Shown here: piece after piece, positions 1 to 11,564 of the stretch
Layout: each line of letters starts with the position of its first letter
Numbering within the stretch: position 1 is the stretch's first letter
Source of the DNA: Megalobrama amblycephala
Lineage: Eukaryota > Chordata > Actinopteri > Cypriniformes > Xenocyprididae
NCBI RefSeq assembly: GCF_018812025.1
Contig: NC_063044.1
Location: 75,301,741-75,365,740, forward strand
Length of the DNA: 64,000 nucleotides
Direction of reading: 5' to 3'
The notes under the pieces: generated by a model
What the model was told of the DNA's origin: nothing
Database searches by the model: none
What the model saw: only the letters and a program-made list of their open reading frames with translations
Translations under genes and position numbers: made by a program

Positions 1-130
1 GAGGACGTGTTGTTTGTAGATGGCTCTGTCTTCAGAGACAAAACAACAGACTGGAATAGCGAAGGATAAGTTGTGACCATGGAATGTGAAGTGTTGGTTT
101 CAGGGCTACTGTCCTCTATTTGGTATAAGC
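1..130 (+). pseudogene. Retroviral RNase H remnant (copy 1)
   Basis: The first reading frame contains a short LFVDGS-type motif, the usual beginning of the RNase H domain of retroviral pol, and then runs into a stop at about base 68. Copy 2 (25740-25990) shows a little more upstream pol-like sequence. The assignment rests on this motif and on the position between the 5' LTR and the polypurine tract. It is clearly non-functional. Confidence 0.55.
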
Positions 131-704
131 AGATGAGTTTGTGACCCTCACTGGAGGGGGCAGACTGACTAATAAAAGAATTGTAATACCAATTGAGAAA
201 CAGAGTAAAGAAAATCATTCAACAGTAAACAATTGTGCTTCAGAAGTACACCCAGCATTGCCTGAGGTACCTGCTAAATTTTGAGCTAAACATAAGAATA
301 AAGTGGTCCTGTTTGTCAGACAGTGTGTTGAGACTACAGACTGGGCTGAAAAGAGTGACAATGTGAGTTACAGTGAGAAGTTAGGAGCTTTTGTGACAGA
401 ATACAAGGGATAAGTCAAGGTGGAAAGTGGTAGACGATCTTTGGGGTGCTGTGGTTTGAATTTCTGTTTGTGCCCAAACTAATAAAAAAGTTTCTGTTTC
501 TTTAGGAAGTGCTGGAGCAGACACAGGAGACTGTGTGTAATCTGTTATCTGAAAAATAACCTTGATTTTTCTAACTCTTTACAGAGCATGTTCAGAGACA
601 GAGAAAGCTGGAGGAAATCTGGTTGCCGAATTGAAGATGGATTTTAGTTTACTGTTGATGGCAAATGTTGTTTAGAGAAACATGTCTCCAACCACTATGA
701 TCAA

Positions 705-887
705 TTGATGATGAACAATACATCAAAAAAGGGGATGAATTGTGACTATCTACACAGGTGCCCATTGTTGGGGGTAACTAACGAATGTATGGCTGAAAAT
801 ATGCCTGAAAATTTTAAATTAGGTTGGAAGAGCTCATTTTTGGGAATAGAAGGGGCTAAACAACGAATGGTCAACAGAATTGTGTGA
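705..887 (+). pseudogene. Short ERV ORF, truncated (copy 1)
   Basis: This 60-codon ORF lies in the 3' internal part of the retrovirus. Its partner in copy 2 (26566-26847) is longer, at 93 codons, because copy 1 lost a few bases near 868. It lies about 550 bp before the 3' LTR, where the end of integrase or the envelope gene would be. I cannot assign it firmly. It is a decayed fragment. Confidence 0.3.
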
Positions 888-1418
888 ACATGACATGTTG
901 AACTATTGCAAAGAAATGTTTTCTATCCTGTCTAAAGTTTGTGTACAGGTGAATGATGTCAAGGAATTCCACATCACCACTGAGGCTGGACAATAACACA
1001 TCGTGGGCTACAAAATGGATCTGTTGATCAGATAAGATGTTATAGAACCTAAATTTGCATGCTATATGTCTGTAAAATGAAGGATTTCTATGATTGGGTG
1101 ATGTATTGAATTTGTTGTTTGTATGAAGATCAGAAATGAAAAGCATAAATGTGACGTAAGAACTTAAATTTCCTGTATAAGATACTTTAAGATGAATATG
1201 GATGATTAGTGGTTAATCCTCAAAGAATGTGATAGTAAAACGTGACTGAGGTATTTGACTTCATGGTAAAGCCCATTCTTTATCTATCCTATTTAGCTTG
1301 CTAAAACACAGGGTCTATCCCCACAGGAAAAGCCTTAAGCATTTTCTAACTTTCTTCACAAATTTAAGAGTGTGATGTGAAATGAAGTAGAAGTAATCAT
1401 TAGTTATCAATGAATGAT

Positions 1419-1431
1419 AAGAAGAGGGAAT
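1419..1431 (+). promoter_or_regulatory. Polypurine tract (copy 1)
   Basis: AAGAAGAGGGAA lies directly before the TG of the 3' LTR, where retroviral plus-strand synthesis is primed. The same tract lies before the LTR at 27294. Confidence 0.75.
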
Positions 1432-1869
1432 TGTTGTGGAAATTTTAATTTTTCATATGCTTTTTACCTGTATTCTTGTGAAATATGATGCTTATGGAAC
1501 ATGATATGATGTTGGCTTCATTGGTAATGTTTAACATATTGTTAACATAGATGTTAGAAATAGAAAGAGCAAGATATGATATGGGGACATGCAAGATGTA
1601 TGTTAAAAACATGTCTCTGCTAAACAATGTGTGGAAAGTTACAGCCACTAAGGGATGTTCCAAATATGGTAAAAGGACAGAGGCTTCGGCCTTGGAGGTT
1701 AGAGATATAAAAGTGAGGGGAAGCTTTCGTTCTTGGTCTTACACTCTGCAGCTACTTGTGTTTCTGTATGACCTGTCTGACCTTTCTTGCAAGAAATAAA
1801 AGCTTTAAAGACAATTGGACGTGTTTGTCTCTTATGCAGTAGACTCGGAGTTGATTTTTTGCCACAACA
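1432..1869 (+). repeat. 3' LTR of endogenous retrovirus (copy 1)
   Basis: The LTR is 438 bp with perfect short inverted ends, TGTTGTGG and CCACAACA. It has a TATAAA box at 1706 and an AATAAA polyadenylation signal at 1795, giving a compact U3-R-U5 order. It matches the LTRs at 20832 and 27294. It is followed by TGTT, the target-site duplication, and then LINE sequence. Confidence 0.92.
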
Positions 1870-2490
1870 TGTTTTTTACAGAAATTCCACTAAGGCTCTT
1901 TTACAATCATTGGACTCTGTTTATCACTCTGCTTTAAGATTCATAACTCGTACAAATCATTATACTCATATCACTGTGCATTGTATGAAATGGTGGGTTG
2001 GCCTTCACTTCATTTAAGAAGGTACAAGCACTGGCTTATATTTGTGTACAAGGCCATAGTTGGCCAGCTTCCTCTGTATATGAATAGTTTATTGTCTGTC
2101 AAGAGTCAAGGGCATAATCTGCGTTCAAGTAGATATACTTTTTTAAATGTTCCCTTAATGAAGACAGAGTTTGGAAAAACTGCTTTTATTCATAGTGCAT
2201 AAACTGCTTGGAATGAGATTCAAAGATCATTGAAACTTAGTGTATTTATTTCAATTAATGAGTTTAAGCTATATCTTAATTGAACAGTCCAATCCGTCTG
2301 CACTTGTTCTTAAACTTGTTTTATTGTTGGAAATGTGTGTGTTGTGATTATTGTTTTATGTATTTAATTTAATTTTTGTTTATTGTGTGCTGCTACCTTG
2401 GCCAGGGCTCACTTTTAAATGAAATATCTATCTCAATGTTATTTTCTTCCCTGGTTACATAAAGGTATAATAAAAAATAAATAAATAAAA
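1870..2490 (+). mobile_element. LINE 3' end downstream of the ERV (copy 1)
   Basis: This is the C-terminal part of a CR1/L2-like LINE reverse-transcriptase ORF plus its 3' UTR. Two overlapping frames (1860-2017 and 1981-2202) carry the typical C-terminal region: a residue run DSVYHSALRFIT, then HWLIFVYKAI and LRSSRY. This implies a frameshift near 2000. The 3' UTR ends in TTCCCTGG followed by an AT-rich (TAAA-type) tail. It is the continuation of the element that starts at about 19500 in the other copy's context. Confidence 0.85.
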
Positions 2491-4386
2491 TACATGAACG
2501 TGTCACCATTGAAAACATGAGGATTTTTTTAAGACGAAAATCGCACAGCCTATTCGATATTCTATATATTAAATAAACTAATTGAATATTCGAAAATTGT
2601 GACACATCCCTAATTTAAACACACGGTTCTGCTCCTGCATAAAGGAGACAACTGCAACAATATTTCTTCAAATAAATTTGCAGACTGCAGATACACACAC
2701 AATACAGCGCGTGCTTAACGTTTTGAATATCAATCATGCTGATCACTTTCATTATTTTACTTACTCCGCTCATGATCATCAGACAAATTTAAGGGCATAA
2801 AAGTCTTCAGTACCTTAAATAGTATAACATGAGTATTAATGATCATTTTAAGGTCCCAGCTAGGTTTCAGTATGTCTACAGATAATGTTCAACTAAAATA
2901 TATTGTTCGACCAACAATATCTTATCAATTAATTATGACGTTCACACCCGACGTTCTTGGTTTTCTTCCTATTTATTAAATCCAGGCAATTGGTTGATAA
3001 AACATTGATTAAAATTAAGATACAATTTATACAAGATGAAATTAACTTTAAAGAAAGGCTTACTACAAAACAAAACTTAATGAAGTGGTGAAAAATCACG
3101 TCTGACCTACTGCATGTCTCCTGACATATTGTGCATCTTATTTTTAGAAAATATATCTGACATTGTAGTCATGCTGTTCACTTTTCATAATCAACATAAA
3201 TTAAATTTAAAAAGTATTATTAGTCTAATATTTAAACATATATATAAAACTAAATAGGCTACATTTTCTTTAACCCTCTGGCCGACGAACGCGCCGGCGC
3301 TTTCTGATGGATTTTTCCTCATGACAGCTTGAAACAACTACTTCGTCATTTTTGGCGATACAGATTAGTGCAAAACATCACAAACTACAAATGGTCTACT
3401 TTTAATTGTGTACGCTCACAGTAAAAACAAAACCTTCTGCTTTTGTAAAATAAAAAAATAAAAAACAGGATGCGCTTTCATCTGTCTTTGAATCTTTCTG
3501 AAACGTCTAAAAATGAACTGAAACTCAGCAAATAATTATCACACAAACATGAAACATACGTCTGAAGAAAGCACGAAATGTCTACTTTTAAATAAAATAA
3601 TTCACATTTAAAACAAATGTTCTCCTGCAATGTAATCTGTAAACTAAAGAGATGCACAATTTCTCCTGACTCATGTTGCGAATGTCAATGCTGTGAGGCT
3701 GTTTCTAATACAATGACATGATGATATAACAAATAAAACAAGACTATTCATTCTGTAGAATATTTTAATACTTTCCTCAAAGTAGGCTAGGCTACATATT
3801 GAATAATTGGCGGGTGGGACGTCTCTCGATCTCGCGGCACGCACGGACATGCCTAAAAGAAATAAACATCTCAATTCGATAAAAAATGTGTTGGTCTGTG
3901 ATAAAAAAGAGGCGATCTCTCGCTGGAATGAGTTGTTTTTGCTCGTTGTCAGTTCTCTTGGCGCTTGTGCGCAATGCGCAGTCATCACACAGACGATCGA
4001 GCGCTTTTTTCTGCTAAAAGCACAAAACAAAATGCACACAAACATGTATTTGCTCTTGATGTACAATCACTGATGAAACCTTAGGTTTAATGAGAAAAAA
4101 AAACTACAAGGGAATTAAAGTTAACAAGTTGCGTTTGGACAAGCGCGTTTATCCGGACTGTTACCTCTTACCTGAAAAACACTGTCTAGCGAAATCCGAA
4201 TCGAAGTTTAGTACAACTCACCAGAACTAAGCAATGTTGGGGTAGGTTGTTATTCTTTGAATAATTTATTGTACAAAAAATGGGTTACAAACAATGACAA
4301 AAACTGTTCCATAACTCAAAAGATATCGAAAAAACAACAAAGTTATAGAAATAACTATTATTTTGTGTTAATATGTTATTGTTAAC

Positions 4387-4391
<5 letters not shown>
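2491..4391. other. No gene; old repeat debris
   Basis: An end of a DNA element of hAT appearance lies at about 2520-2612 (ATATTCG motifs, ending ACACATCCCTA). Its other end is not present, so the LINE probably inserted into it. The rest is AT-rich with no supported coding sequence. The ORFs at 3671-4073 overlap on both strands and are not conserved as proteins between the two copies. Confidence 0.6.

Positions 4392-4392
<1 letters not shown>

Positions 4393-4463
<71 letters not shown>
4393..4463. repeat. (TA)n microsatellite (copy 1)
   Basis: About 71 bp of pure TA. The partner at 30360-30425 is a few bases shorter, so the length is polymorphic between the copies. Confidence 0.97.
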
Positions 4464-4467
<4 letters not shown>

Positions 4468-4699
4468 TTTTTTATTTTTTTCCCTGTGAAAATAATTCAT
4501 TTCCCAGAAAAATCAGAGATAAGATGTTAAGATGGAAATGCTCAAACTGTAAAGGGGAGATATATAAACACAACAGGATGACTAAAAGTTAGTGATTTTA
4601 AAAATATTAAGTTCCTTGTTGTTTGGCTCTTAAAAAAATTAGTTGGTGCCTGTTTTTTCCCCCTATAGGAGCCAATGGCTCCTTAATTTTTTTTTTGTC

Positions 4700-4856
4700 T
4701 GGAGCCCTGTGAGAGGTTCAGTGACATTGCTCTCAATAGAGGCCATTGGATTTCATCAAAAATACCTTAATTTGTGTTCTGAAGATGAATGAAGGTCTTA
4801 CGGGTGAGGAACAACATGAATGTCATAATTTTCATTTTTGGGTGAACTAACCCTTT
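4700..4856. mobile_element. Fish interspersed repeat, 3' end
   Basis: The segment with TTTGTGTTCTGAAGATGAA, TCTTACGGGT and the terminal TTTTTGGGTGAACTAACCCTTTAA is a very common short interspersed repeat of cypriniform genomes, recognised from its characteristic ending. It is non-coding. Confidence 0.65.
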
Positions 4857-4953
4857 AAGTGGACCAAGAGGTAAACCAAGTGAAAAAGGACCCAGTTCTC
4901 TTCACGTTCACACTGTGCCTAAAAGAGGACTGAGATCCTTTTTTGGTCCACTT
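4857..4953. repeat. Inverted-repeat segment A (copy 1)
   Basis: AAGTGGACCAA at 4857 pairs with TTGGTCCACTT at 4943, giving a foldback end of a DNA element. Related sequence is at 30820-30918 and, diverged, at 56195-56300. It is the first marker of the block that is repeated in the right third of the window. Confidence 0.7.
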
Positions 4954-6144
4954 AAGTAGGAATGTGATCCTTGTGTTTATACTGTTGCTTTTTGGATCTA
5001 GTCCAGTTTAGTGTTTGATGGCTGACCCAATGGCCTTCAAAATTTACATTCACTTACACTGTATGTACCTCACTAACCATGATATTTCTTTGTAAAGATT
5101 ATTATTATTATTTTATAAAATGGCATTGCTACAATTGCTGTTTAATGAGCTTAACTCTAAATTGTTTATCTTTTACACAAAAACATACATTTTGTTGCAA
5201 TTCTACCTCCATATTCTTGCACTATATCACACATCCACCTTTGTAAATAACATTTATTTTTAATTGTTTCCTTGAATCATAATTATAGCATCAGCATAGA
5301 AAATAATAATCAATAGGACAGATGCAAAGATGCAAATGAAATAAACTGCTTTAAATTTTCTAGGTAAAGCATGCCTAAATTCAGCATTCAAGTGAGAAAT
5401 GCTTCATAACAAAACTTCATATTCTTCACTGTATATAGCTTACTGACTCTTTTATTAGGCTGCTGTCACTTTAAGAACTACAGTAATGCACAGGTCCAAT
5501 ATACACGACACACATACATGTTCACATTTACTTAAGACAAAACCACCTGTTTATGTGAACCTTGTGTGGTTTTGACGCTTTAAACGCACTAAGATAATTC
5601 AGTTTAGTACACGCACTCTGACAGCTGGCTTCTGTGCTCGTGATTTAAGTGTGTGCGCTGTAAACCATTTTAAACTGGCAAAGTGTGCAGCCACATCTCA
5701 GTTTGGAAGCGGTTGAAATTACAATAAATAAGTGTACGCTGTGAATAATTTGTAGAGATCTGCCAGAAGCAGCAACCATGATGAACAGTGGATTTGTGCG
5801 TTTGAAACCACACTGGAATTTATGAACTGAAAAATCAAGTAAGACCAAATCGGTTTGTGTTCATATTGCGTGTTTTTAGCGAACCAGACTCAGACCACCT
5901 TCCAAGATGGTTTCGGTTCAGTTCGGTTTAAAGGGGTCTGGGATCATATGGAGTGTTCAAATATGGACCAAAAATCACTCGAACCGCGCTCAGACCCCTG
6001 AAAAGGACCAACATCCTTACACTATAAAAACAATTGTTTAAATAAAAGGCACCAGATATGGGATCTACTCCACTAAAACAATTTTCCACCCACATTTTTC
6101 TTTTGTTGCTTCCAACACCCATGGAATGAAGAATAAACACCAAC
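4954..6144. other. Zinc-finger gene flank block B-C-D (copy 1)
   Basis: No ORF is supported. Parts recur elsewhere: 5110-5165 resembles 57925-57980, 5605-5735 resembles 54376-54460, and 5925-6144 (from AAAGGGGTCTGGGATCATAT onward) resembles 55082-55304. In the last case the sequence downstream on the minus strand follows a zinc-finger first exon, so this is duplicated intron and promoter flank of such genes. Confidence 0.65.
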
Positions 6145-6186
6145 CTCTTTCTTCTTCAGTGCGTTTCATTCTGGGTCATTCAGTGT
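6145..6186 (-). pseudogene. Remnant of zinc-finger first exon (copy 1)
   Basis: Read on the minus strand, GAAGAAGAAAGAG followed by a GT splice donor (GTTGGT) matches the end of the better preserved orphan exon at 55305-55398. Upstream, the coding part and the four-motif promoter have been lost. Only a short match and the conserved context (GATCTGCCAAAATC) remain. It is not functional. Copy 2 has the identical remnant at 32110-32151. Confidence 0.55.
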
Positions 6187-6932
6187 TGGAGAAGCTGATC
6201 TGCCAAAATCAAAAATATATTAGTTACCAAGTTTTATACTAAATGACACATCTAAGAACCGTCTTAGAACAAACAAACAATAATAACACTCAGCATAATA
6301 TTACAACATAATATGTCCATCTTAACATAGCTGGATTTTCTAATCACTCACTGCAATGTAATAAGATCATTAACATGCGAGTTTTGTACAGAAACTAACA
6401 ATGATCTTAAAACCTTTAAAAATAAAGAGCACCACAAAGCAATAATTAGCCTAATGTTCAGAGCTGGGTAGATTACTTACAAATTGTAATCAGTTACTGA
6501 TTCCAAATTACATAACAAAAATTGTAGGTAAATTTAAGGTAATGTAATCTGACTACTTTTTGATTACTTTTAGATTACTTTTGACTAAACTCATTTATCA
6601 CATTGATTTGAATAGGATAATCTCGTACTGATATAAAAATACAAAGAAAAAGAACATATATTCCATTATTTGTCAACAACATTAAGTGTATTAATATTAC
6701 ATTAAGTCATGGTTTCCCAAATAGGATTGTGATGGAGTGTAATGAAAAACTATTACGTAAGTAAATTATACAAATGTATCATTTAAAATGAACAATTATA
6801 AAACAAAAAACAATCAAAACAAAACATACTAAAAAAGATATATATATTGTGAATCCAGTGATCAACTGCTATTTGGGTCTCAGTTTTCAGTGATATTCAC
6901 ATGACAGCTGGTTATTTGCAATTGCACAAGAC

Positions 6933-8035
6933 TAGGCATGTGACGGTATCAAATTTTCATGTTGCGATTAATTGATGAAGCTTTTATACGGTATTATCAC
7001 GATATTAAAATAAGTTGCAAAAAAATGTTGTCATAGTTTAACAGGTTTAAGAACTCTTTTTGTAATAAAACAAAAAGAACTCTGAATGTTTAAATACAAT
7101 AATACACTACAAAAAAATATATAAAGTGAAATTTTCAAACAGATTAAAGTGCAAAAGAATTAGGCTATAAAGAACAACAGATAACACTTTAGAATAAGGT
7201 CTCTATTTAATGCATTAACTAAGATTGAGCAACAGCTACATATGTTACAGAAAGTTTTATTTTTTGTTAATGTTAGTTTAGAAACACAACTGATCATTGT
7301 TAGTTTTATCTCAGGTCCATTAAATAAGTTCTTTTGATTTTAGTAATGTTATTAAACAGTAACTAAGAAATGAACATTAACTAAGAATAATTAATGCTTT
7401 ATAAGTATTTTTCATTGTCAGTTTGGTAATAATTAATTAACAAGTTAACTAATGAAGCCGTATGTCTCAAAGTGTTACTGAACAATAACAAATAATCAGA
7501 ACATTTCTAATCATTAGGGCATGTTGTAGTCCAGATTAAAATATAAAAATGTTTAGGTTTGAAAATAAATATCCTTTTAAGTCTTTTTTAATTATTCAGT
7601 TTTTGGTGCTGTGATGAACAACACTGAGATTACAAAAAAAATAATGGCTGTTTGAAGCATTTAAAAACTTCACCAGCGCAGTTACTTTGTTTGCACGGTT
7701 TCCGTGGTAACCGCTGCATGCTGGTGTTCCATCAGCGCCCTCTGCTGTCAGAGAGTGAACGCGCACTTTCATTCAGCTCGTCTCCTTCACTCGTTCCGTC
7801 ATGTGCTTCTCGTGCATGTTGGGCTTGTTTACATCTGAGCGCGTGTCCTTTTGACGCAGAATACAGCGGTGTTGTGCATTTTATAGGAGTGATGGGTAAA
7901 GTATTCTTAATTGCATTATAAAAAATTTAAAATTGGTAATAAATTATTTACGGTATTCTGAAGTGCCCACGATTACAATATCGTGCATATTCATTATCGC
8001 GATTTATCGCATTACTGAATATCGGCACAAGTCTA
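6933..8035. mobile_element. Nested hAT MITE, 1103 bp (copy 1)
   Basis: The ends TAGGCATGTG and CACAAGTCTA are diverged inverted ends, followed inward by ATCACGATAT-type and ATCGCGATTT-type motifs. They are flanked by a perfect 8-bp TSD, CACAAGAC (6925-6932 and 8036-8043). The GC-rich inner ORF at 7652-7921 has no recognisable domain and looks accidental. Confidence 0.88.
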
Positions 8036-8239
8036 CACAAGACCTTCTGAATATATATAAGCAGTAGACATTTTTAGAAAGAAAAAAATTAAAAATATAC
8101 AAAAAAGAAGAAGCGGGAGAATCAAAGAATTATGAAAAATTGACTGCCATTTTGGGAGTAAATGTAATATAATCTAATTACAAGTAGTTAATTTTTGGAA
8201 TCTGATTACATAATCCATAATCATGTAATCAGTTACTAC

Positions 8240-9290
8240 TAGGGGTGTAACGAGATCTCGCGAGACTAAACTGTGACGAGATTTCTCGTCGAGGCAAAAA
8301 GTAGTCTCGTGATGTTGAAAGGATATGCCACCGCTACGTTTACATTATGCCTTCACTATGGTTTTGCTCTGTATTTAAATAAAAAGCATTTAATTCAGGT
8401 GGATAACGGTTTCCGCCGCTCCATATTTACAGAGTACGCGCGATCACGAAAGTGAAAGTAAACGCGAGCGTGCATTCAAACGCGATTTCAGTACTCCGCA
8501 TTTTGAAAGCGGCTCCCTGATGAATACAAATATCTCTCAATATGAAAGCTATCTTAGGCTGGGCAGCGTAGTTGTAACCATCTCTTAGCTCTGTATCAGA
8601 GAAAAATTGGTCTTATTTGCACTTTGAATATTGAGAGAATGCGATTATAGTTGCACTTATTGTAAAGTGTTACCATAAAAATGAATAACAATTTTCTCTT
8701 AATCTTATTAAGCACAAACAGTAAGGTTTCATTTGTTAACATTAGTTAATGCACTGTGAACTATCATGAACTAACAATGAATGACTATTTTTATTAACTA
8801 ACATTAACAAAGATTAATAAATACTGTAGCAAATATAATGCTCTCATTGTTAGTAGATGTTGGTTAATGCATTAATGTTAATAAATGAGACCTTATTGTA
8901 AAGTGTTACCATTTTAATTTATACTGTTTTTATGATCAGTTTGTGGAAAGGAGTTCAGTTAGGAGGTCAAAAGTTGTAGAAGCTCATAAATCATGTACAG
9001 TAAGGTCTGAAGAGACTGAAATCATACAGAAGAGAAGTCAGTCAGTTGAGTTTGTGGCAAAACCTTTTACAGTGCTTGAGTATTGTTGTCTTTTACTGCA
9101 TATGATAATTCAGTCTCAGAAAGTAGAACTGAAATGACATTCATTACAAGATGATGTTAAAACATTTCAAATACACCTGCAGAATATTTTTTTCTAGTCA
9201 TGTATTTCACCACTGAGGATTTCTTAAAAATAGTGTGTAAAGAGCTCGTCTCGTCTCGTGAACTCAATCTCGAGTCTCGTCACACCCCTA
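8240..9290. mobile_element. Nested hAT element, 1051 bp (copy 1)
   Basis: The inverted ends are TAGGGGTGTAACGAGATCTCG-like and CGAGTCTCGTCACACCCCTA, with a perfect 8-bp TSD GTTACTAC (8232-8239 and 9291-9298). It inserted in the right inverted repeat of the outer element. The ORFs inside (8273-8455, 8943-9137) have no domain signature. Confidence 0.9.
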
Positions 9291-9387
9291 GTTACTACCC
9301 AGATCTGTTAATGTATTTGATCTGCCAAAGATGTTAAAAGAGTAGAAATAAAATGGCAGCAGTTGAGATAGATTCACATCAATTCCC

Positions 9388-10430
9388 CTCACAGATCTCA
9401 AACTTTGACATTCAGTAACAGTTATTATCACTATAAAACATCGAAACAATCACACAAACGAACACAAAATCGCTCAGGTCTGAATGAATTCATCATATTT
9501 TCCTCACAGATCTCAAACTTTGACATTCAGTAACAGTTATTATCACTATAAAACATCGAAACAATCACACAAACGAACACAAAATCGCTCAGGACTGAAT
9601 TAATTCATCATATTTTCCTCACAGATCTCAAACTTTGACATTCAGTAACAGTTATTATGACTATAAAACATGAAACAATCACACAAACGAACACAAAATC
9701 GCTCAGGTCTGAATGAATTCATCATATTTTCCTCACAGATCTCAAACTTTGACATTCAGTAACAGTTATTATCACTATAAAACATGAAACAATCACACAA
9801 ACGAACACAAAATCGCTCAGGTCTGAATGAATTCATCATATTTTCCTCACAGATCTCAAACTTTGACATTCAGTAACAGTTATTATCACTATAAAACATG
9901 AAACAATCACACAAACGAACACAAAATCGCTCAGGTCTGAATGAATTCATCATATTTTCCTCACAGATCTCAAACTTTGACATTCAGTAACAGTTATTAT
10001 CACTATAAAACATGAAACAATCACACAAACGAACACAAAATCGCTCAGGACTGAATGAATTCATCATATTTTCCTCACAGATCTCAAACTTTGACATTCA
10101 GTAACAGTTATTATGACTATAAAACATGAAACAATCACACAAACGAACACAAAATCGCTCAGGTCTGAATGAATTCATCATATTTTCCTCACAGATCTCA
10201 AACTTTGACATTCAGTAACAGTTATTATCACTATAAAACATGAAACAATCACACAAACGAACACAAAATCGCTCAGGTCTGAATGAATTCATCATATTTT
10301 CCTCACAGATCTCAAACTTTGACATTCAGTAACAGTTATTATCACTATAAAACATCGAAACAATCACACAAACGAACACAAAATCGCTCAGGTATGAATG
10401 AATTCAACATATTTTCCTCACATGCTGCAC
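9388..10430. repeat. 114-bp minisatellite, 9 units (copy 1)
   Basis: The landmark GATCTCAAACTTTGACATTC recurs at 9394, 9509, 9624, 9738, 9852, 9966, 10080, 10194 and 10308, a period of 114-115 bp. Units differ at a few fixed positions (ATCACTAT or ATGACTAT; CAGGTCTG or CAGGACTG). The spacing is head to tail with no unique spacers, so it is not a CRISPR array. Confidence 0.97.
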
Positions 10431-10559
10431 TAAATGTTTATTTCAGCAGGAAGACGACAGAAAAGACACACAAGTATCGCTGTGCTCGATGAAAACAACA
10501 CAGAAGTGAACCTGTCGCTTGATCAAACTGTATAAAGTGTGTTTGATAGTTAATAACAT

Positions 10560-10680
10560 GTAAATATGAGAAATACCCTGAACTGCTCGACTCTCCTCAG
10601 AAGACTCGACGCTGAAACTGAGTGAGGGGAAAACGCGCGAGCTGTGACGTCATCAGCCGCCAACGGTTGATGATCAAAAA
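10560..10680 (-). promoter_or_regulatory. CRE-containing promoter-like block (copy 1)
   Basis: This CG-rich island in AT-rich surroundings contains a perfect palindromic CRE, TGACGTCA (10645-10652), with CGCGCGAGC before it and CAACGG after it. It lies between a minus-strand zinc-finger exon remnant (6145) and a plus-strand candidate first exon (12741), so it could be an old 5' end for the minus-strand gene. Orientation and activity are inferred. Confidence 0.4.
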
Positions 10681-10692
10681 CGCTCCGCTTCT

Positions 10693-10932
10693 ACAAACCT
10701 GCAATAAAATGAATGAATAAATAAATACATAAATAAGTGTGTGGGAAAAATATATATAAATAAGGAAATAAAAGTGTAAATACACATTATTATTATTATT
10801 ATTATTTTTTTTTTTTTTACATTTCCTTGTATATTTATTCATCTATTTATTTAGGCTATGGGTTTTTAAACATTTTTTCTTTCTTTTATTTATTTATTTA
10901 TTTATTTATTTATTCATTGTTTTTGCAGGTTT
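10693..10932. mobile_element. AT-rich foldback element (copy 1)
   Basis: ACAAACCTGCAATAAAATGA at the left is matched by the reverse complement at the right (TTTATTCATTGTTTTTGCAGGTTTG), with A/T-rich arms and (TTA)n and (TTTA)n tracts between. The (TTTA)n length differs between the copies, and the ORFs in this stretch are low-complexity artefacts. Confidence 0.6.
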
Positions 10933-11470
10933 GGTCCTCCATAGTTTCCTTTACAACTATAAAAATAACTAGACAGAACTGGAAAAATGACTATTGTGAA
11001 TGTTTGCGCTGGTGTCTGTGTGAATTTACACTGGAGTTGATGTAATGCAAACATTAGAAATGTTTCTCAGAGTGAATGACAATAGACTTGTCGCCACCTA
11101 CTGGAGGAACGACGTAACCTGAACAAATCAATGAACGAATATGAACAAATATTGTCTTTAGTGATTTAAAAGATTTGAGGTGAGTGAAAAAAACAAAAAC
11201 TATTGCTGAATTGGGAATAGCACTGCATAATAACAAAGATTTGCTAACTAATATTATAAATGTTGTTAAATTTATTAAATGTATAGTAGCCTACACCATC
11301 ATAACCCTTTACTTCATTTTTTTATATTACATTATAAACTTCCCAAAGCTATTTTTCTAGTTATTTTAAGTCAGTAATTTGACTGAGTGTTGGATTCCTG
11401 CACAATGTTGTGAGTGGGAACCATTGATTGCAGTGTTTGTTCGAACGGGATGCTTATCTGTGTCTCTGTT
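10933..11470. other. No recognised feature
   Basis: AT-rich unique-looking sequence; the short ORFs have no domain signature. GCCACCTACTGGAGGA at 11093 resembles a motif often seen in fish repeat ends. Confidence 0.4.
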
Positions 11471-11564
11471 CCTTTAAGGAGCGCGCGCGTCGCGTCAGAA
11501 CGCGAGTGGACGCTGATGAGGCAGGACGCTCCTTTTTTCCCCTCTCGTCTTCCAGCCATTGTTG
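11471..11564 (+). promoter_or_regulatory. CpG-rich block with candidate noncoding exon (copy 1)
   Basis: A short CpG-dense stretch (GAGCGCGCGCGTCGCGTCAG at about 11480) ends in CCATTGTTG followed by GTATGT, a good splice donor. It is about 1.2 kb upstream of the CTCCTCCCAC block on the same strand, so it is a plausible alternative transcription start or 5' UTR exon for the zinc-finger gene. The CCTCTCxTCTTC(C/T)AGCCATTGTTG string recurs at about 12151-12175 without a donor. Confidence 0.35.

Larger units (their letters stand above)
1..1869 (+). mobile_element. Endogenous retrovirus, 3' part (copy 1)
   Basis: The window opens inside the retrovirus whose full length is seen at 20832-27729. Present here are an RNase H-like remnant, a stretch full of stop codons, a short ORF at 705-887, a polypurine tract and the complete 3' LTR. 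Compared with copy 2 the short ORF is cut by small deletions near 868. No intact viral gene is present, so this is a dead, ancient copy. Confidence 0.85.
6459..9307. mobile_element. Outer hAT-like element with two nested hATs (copy 1)
   Basis: The ends are CAGAGCTGGGTAGATTAC at the left and GTAATCAGTTAC...CCCAGATCTG at the right, inverted relative to each other. They are flanked by CTAATGTT and TTAATGTA, a 6 of 8 match to an hAT-type TSD. The element was later hit twice, at 6933 and 8240. No transposase ORF exists, so it is non-autonomous. Confidence 0.75.

Noticed and set aside
3671..4073. Overlapping ORFs on both strands, partly present again at 29701-30033
   Set aside because: Retained only because the whole 16-kb segment is duplicated; frames differ between copies and no domain is visible.
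4285..4500. ORFs over the TA tract (also 30341-30553)
   Set aside because: Translated microsatellite (Tyr-Ile repeat), no function implied.
7652..7921. 89-codon ORF, identical at 33619-33888
   Set aside because: Lies inside a non-autonomous hAT element; identity is explained by the large duplication, not by selection.
9388..10430. CRISPR-like regular repeat
   Set aside because: Units are contiguous with no unique spacers and the genome is animal; it is a minisatellite.
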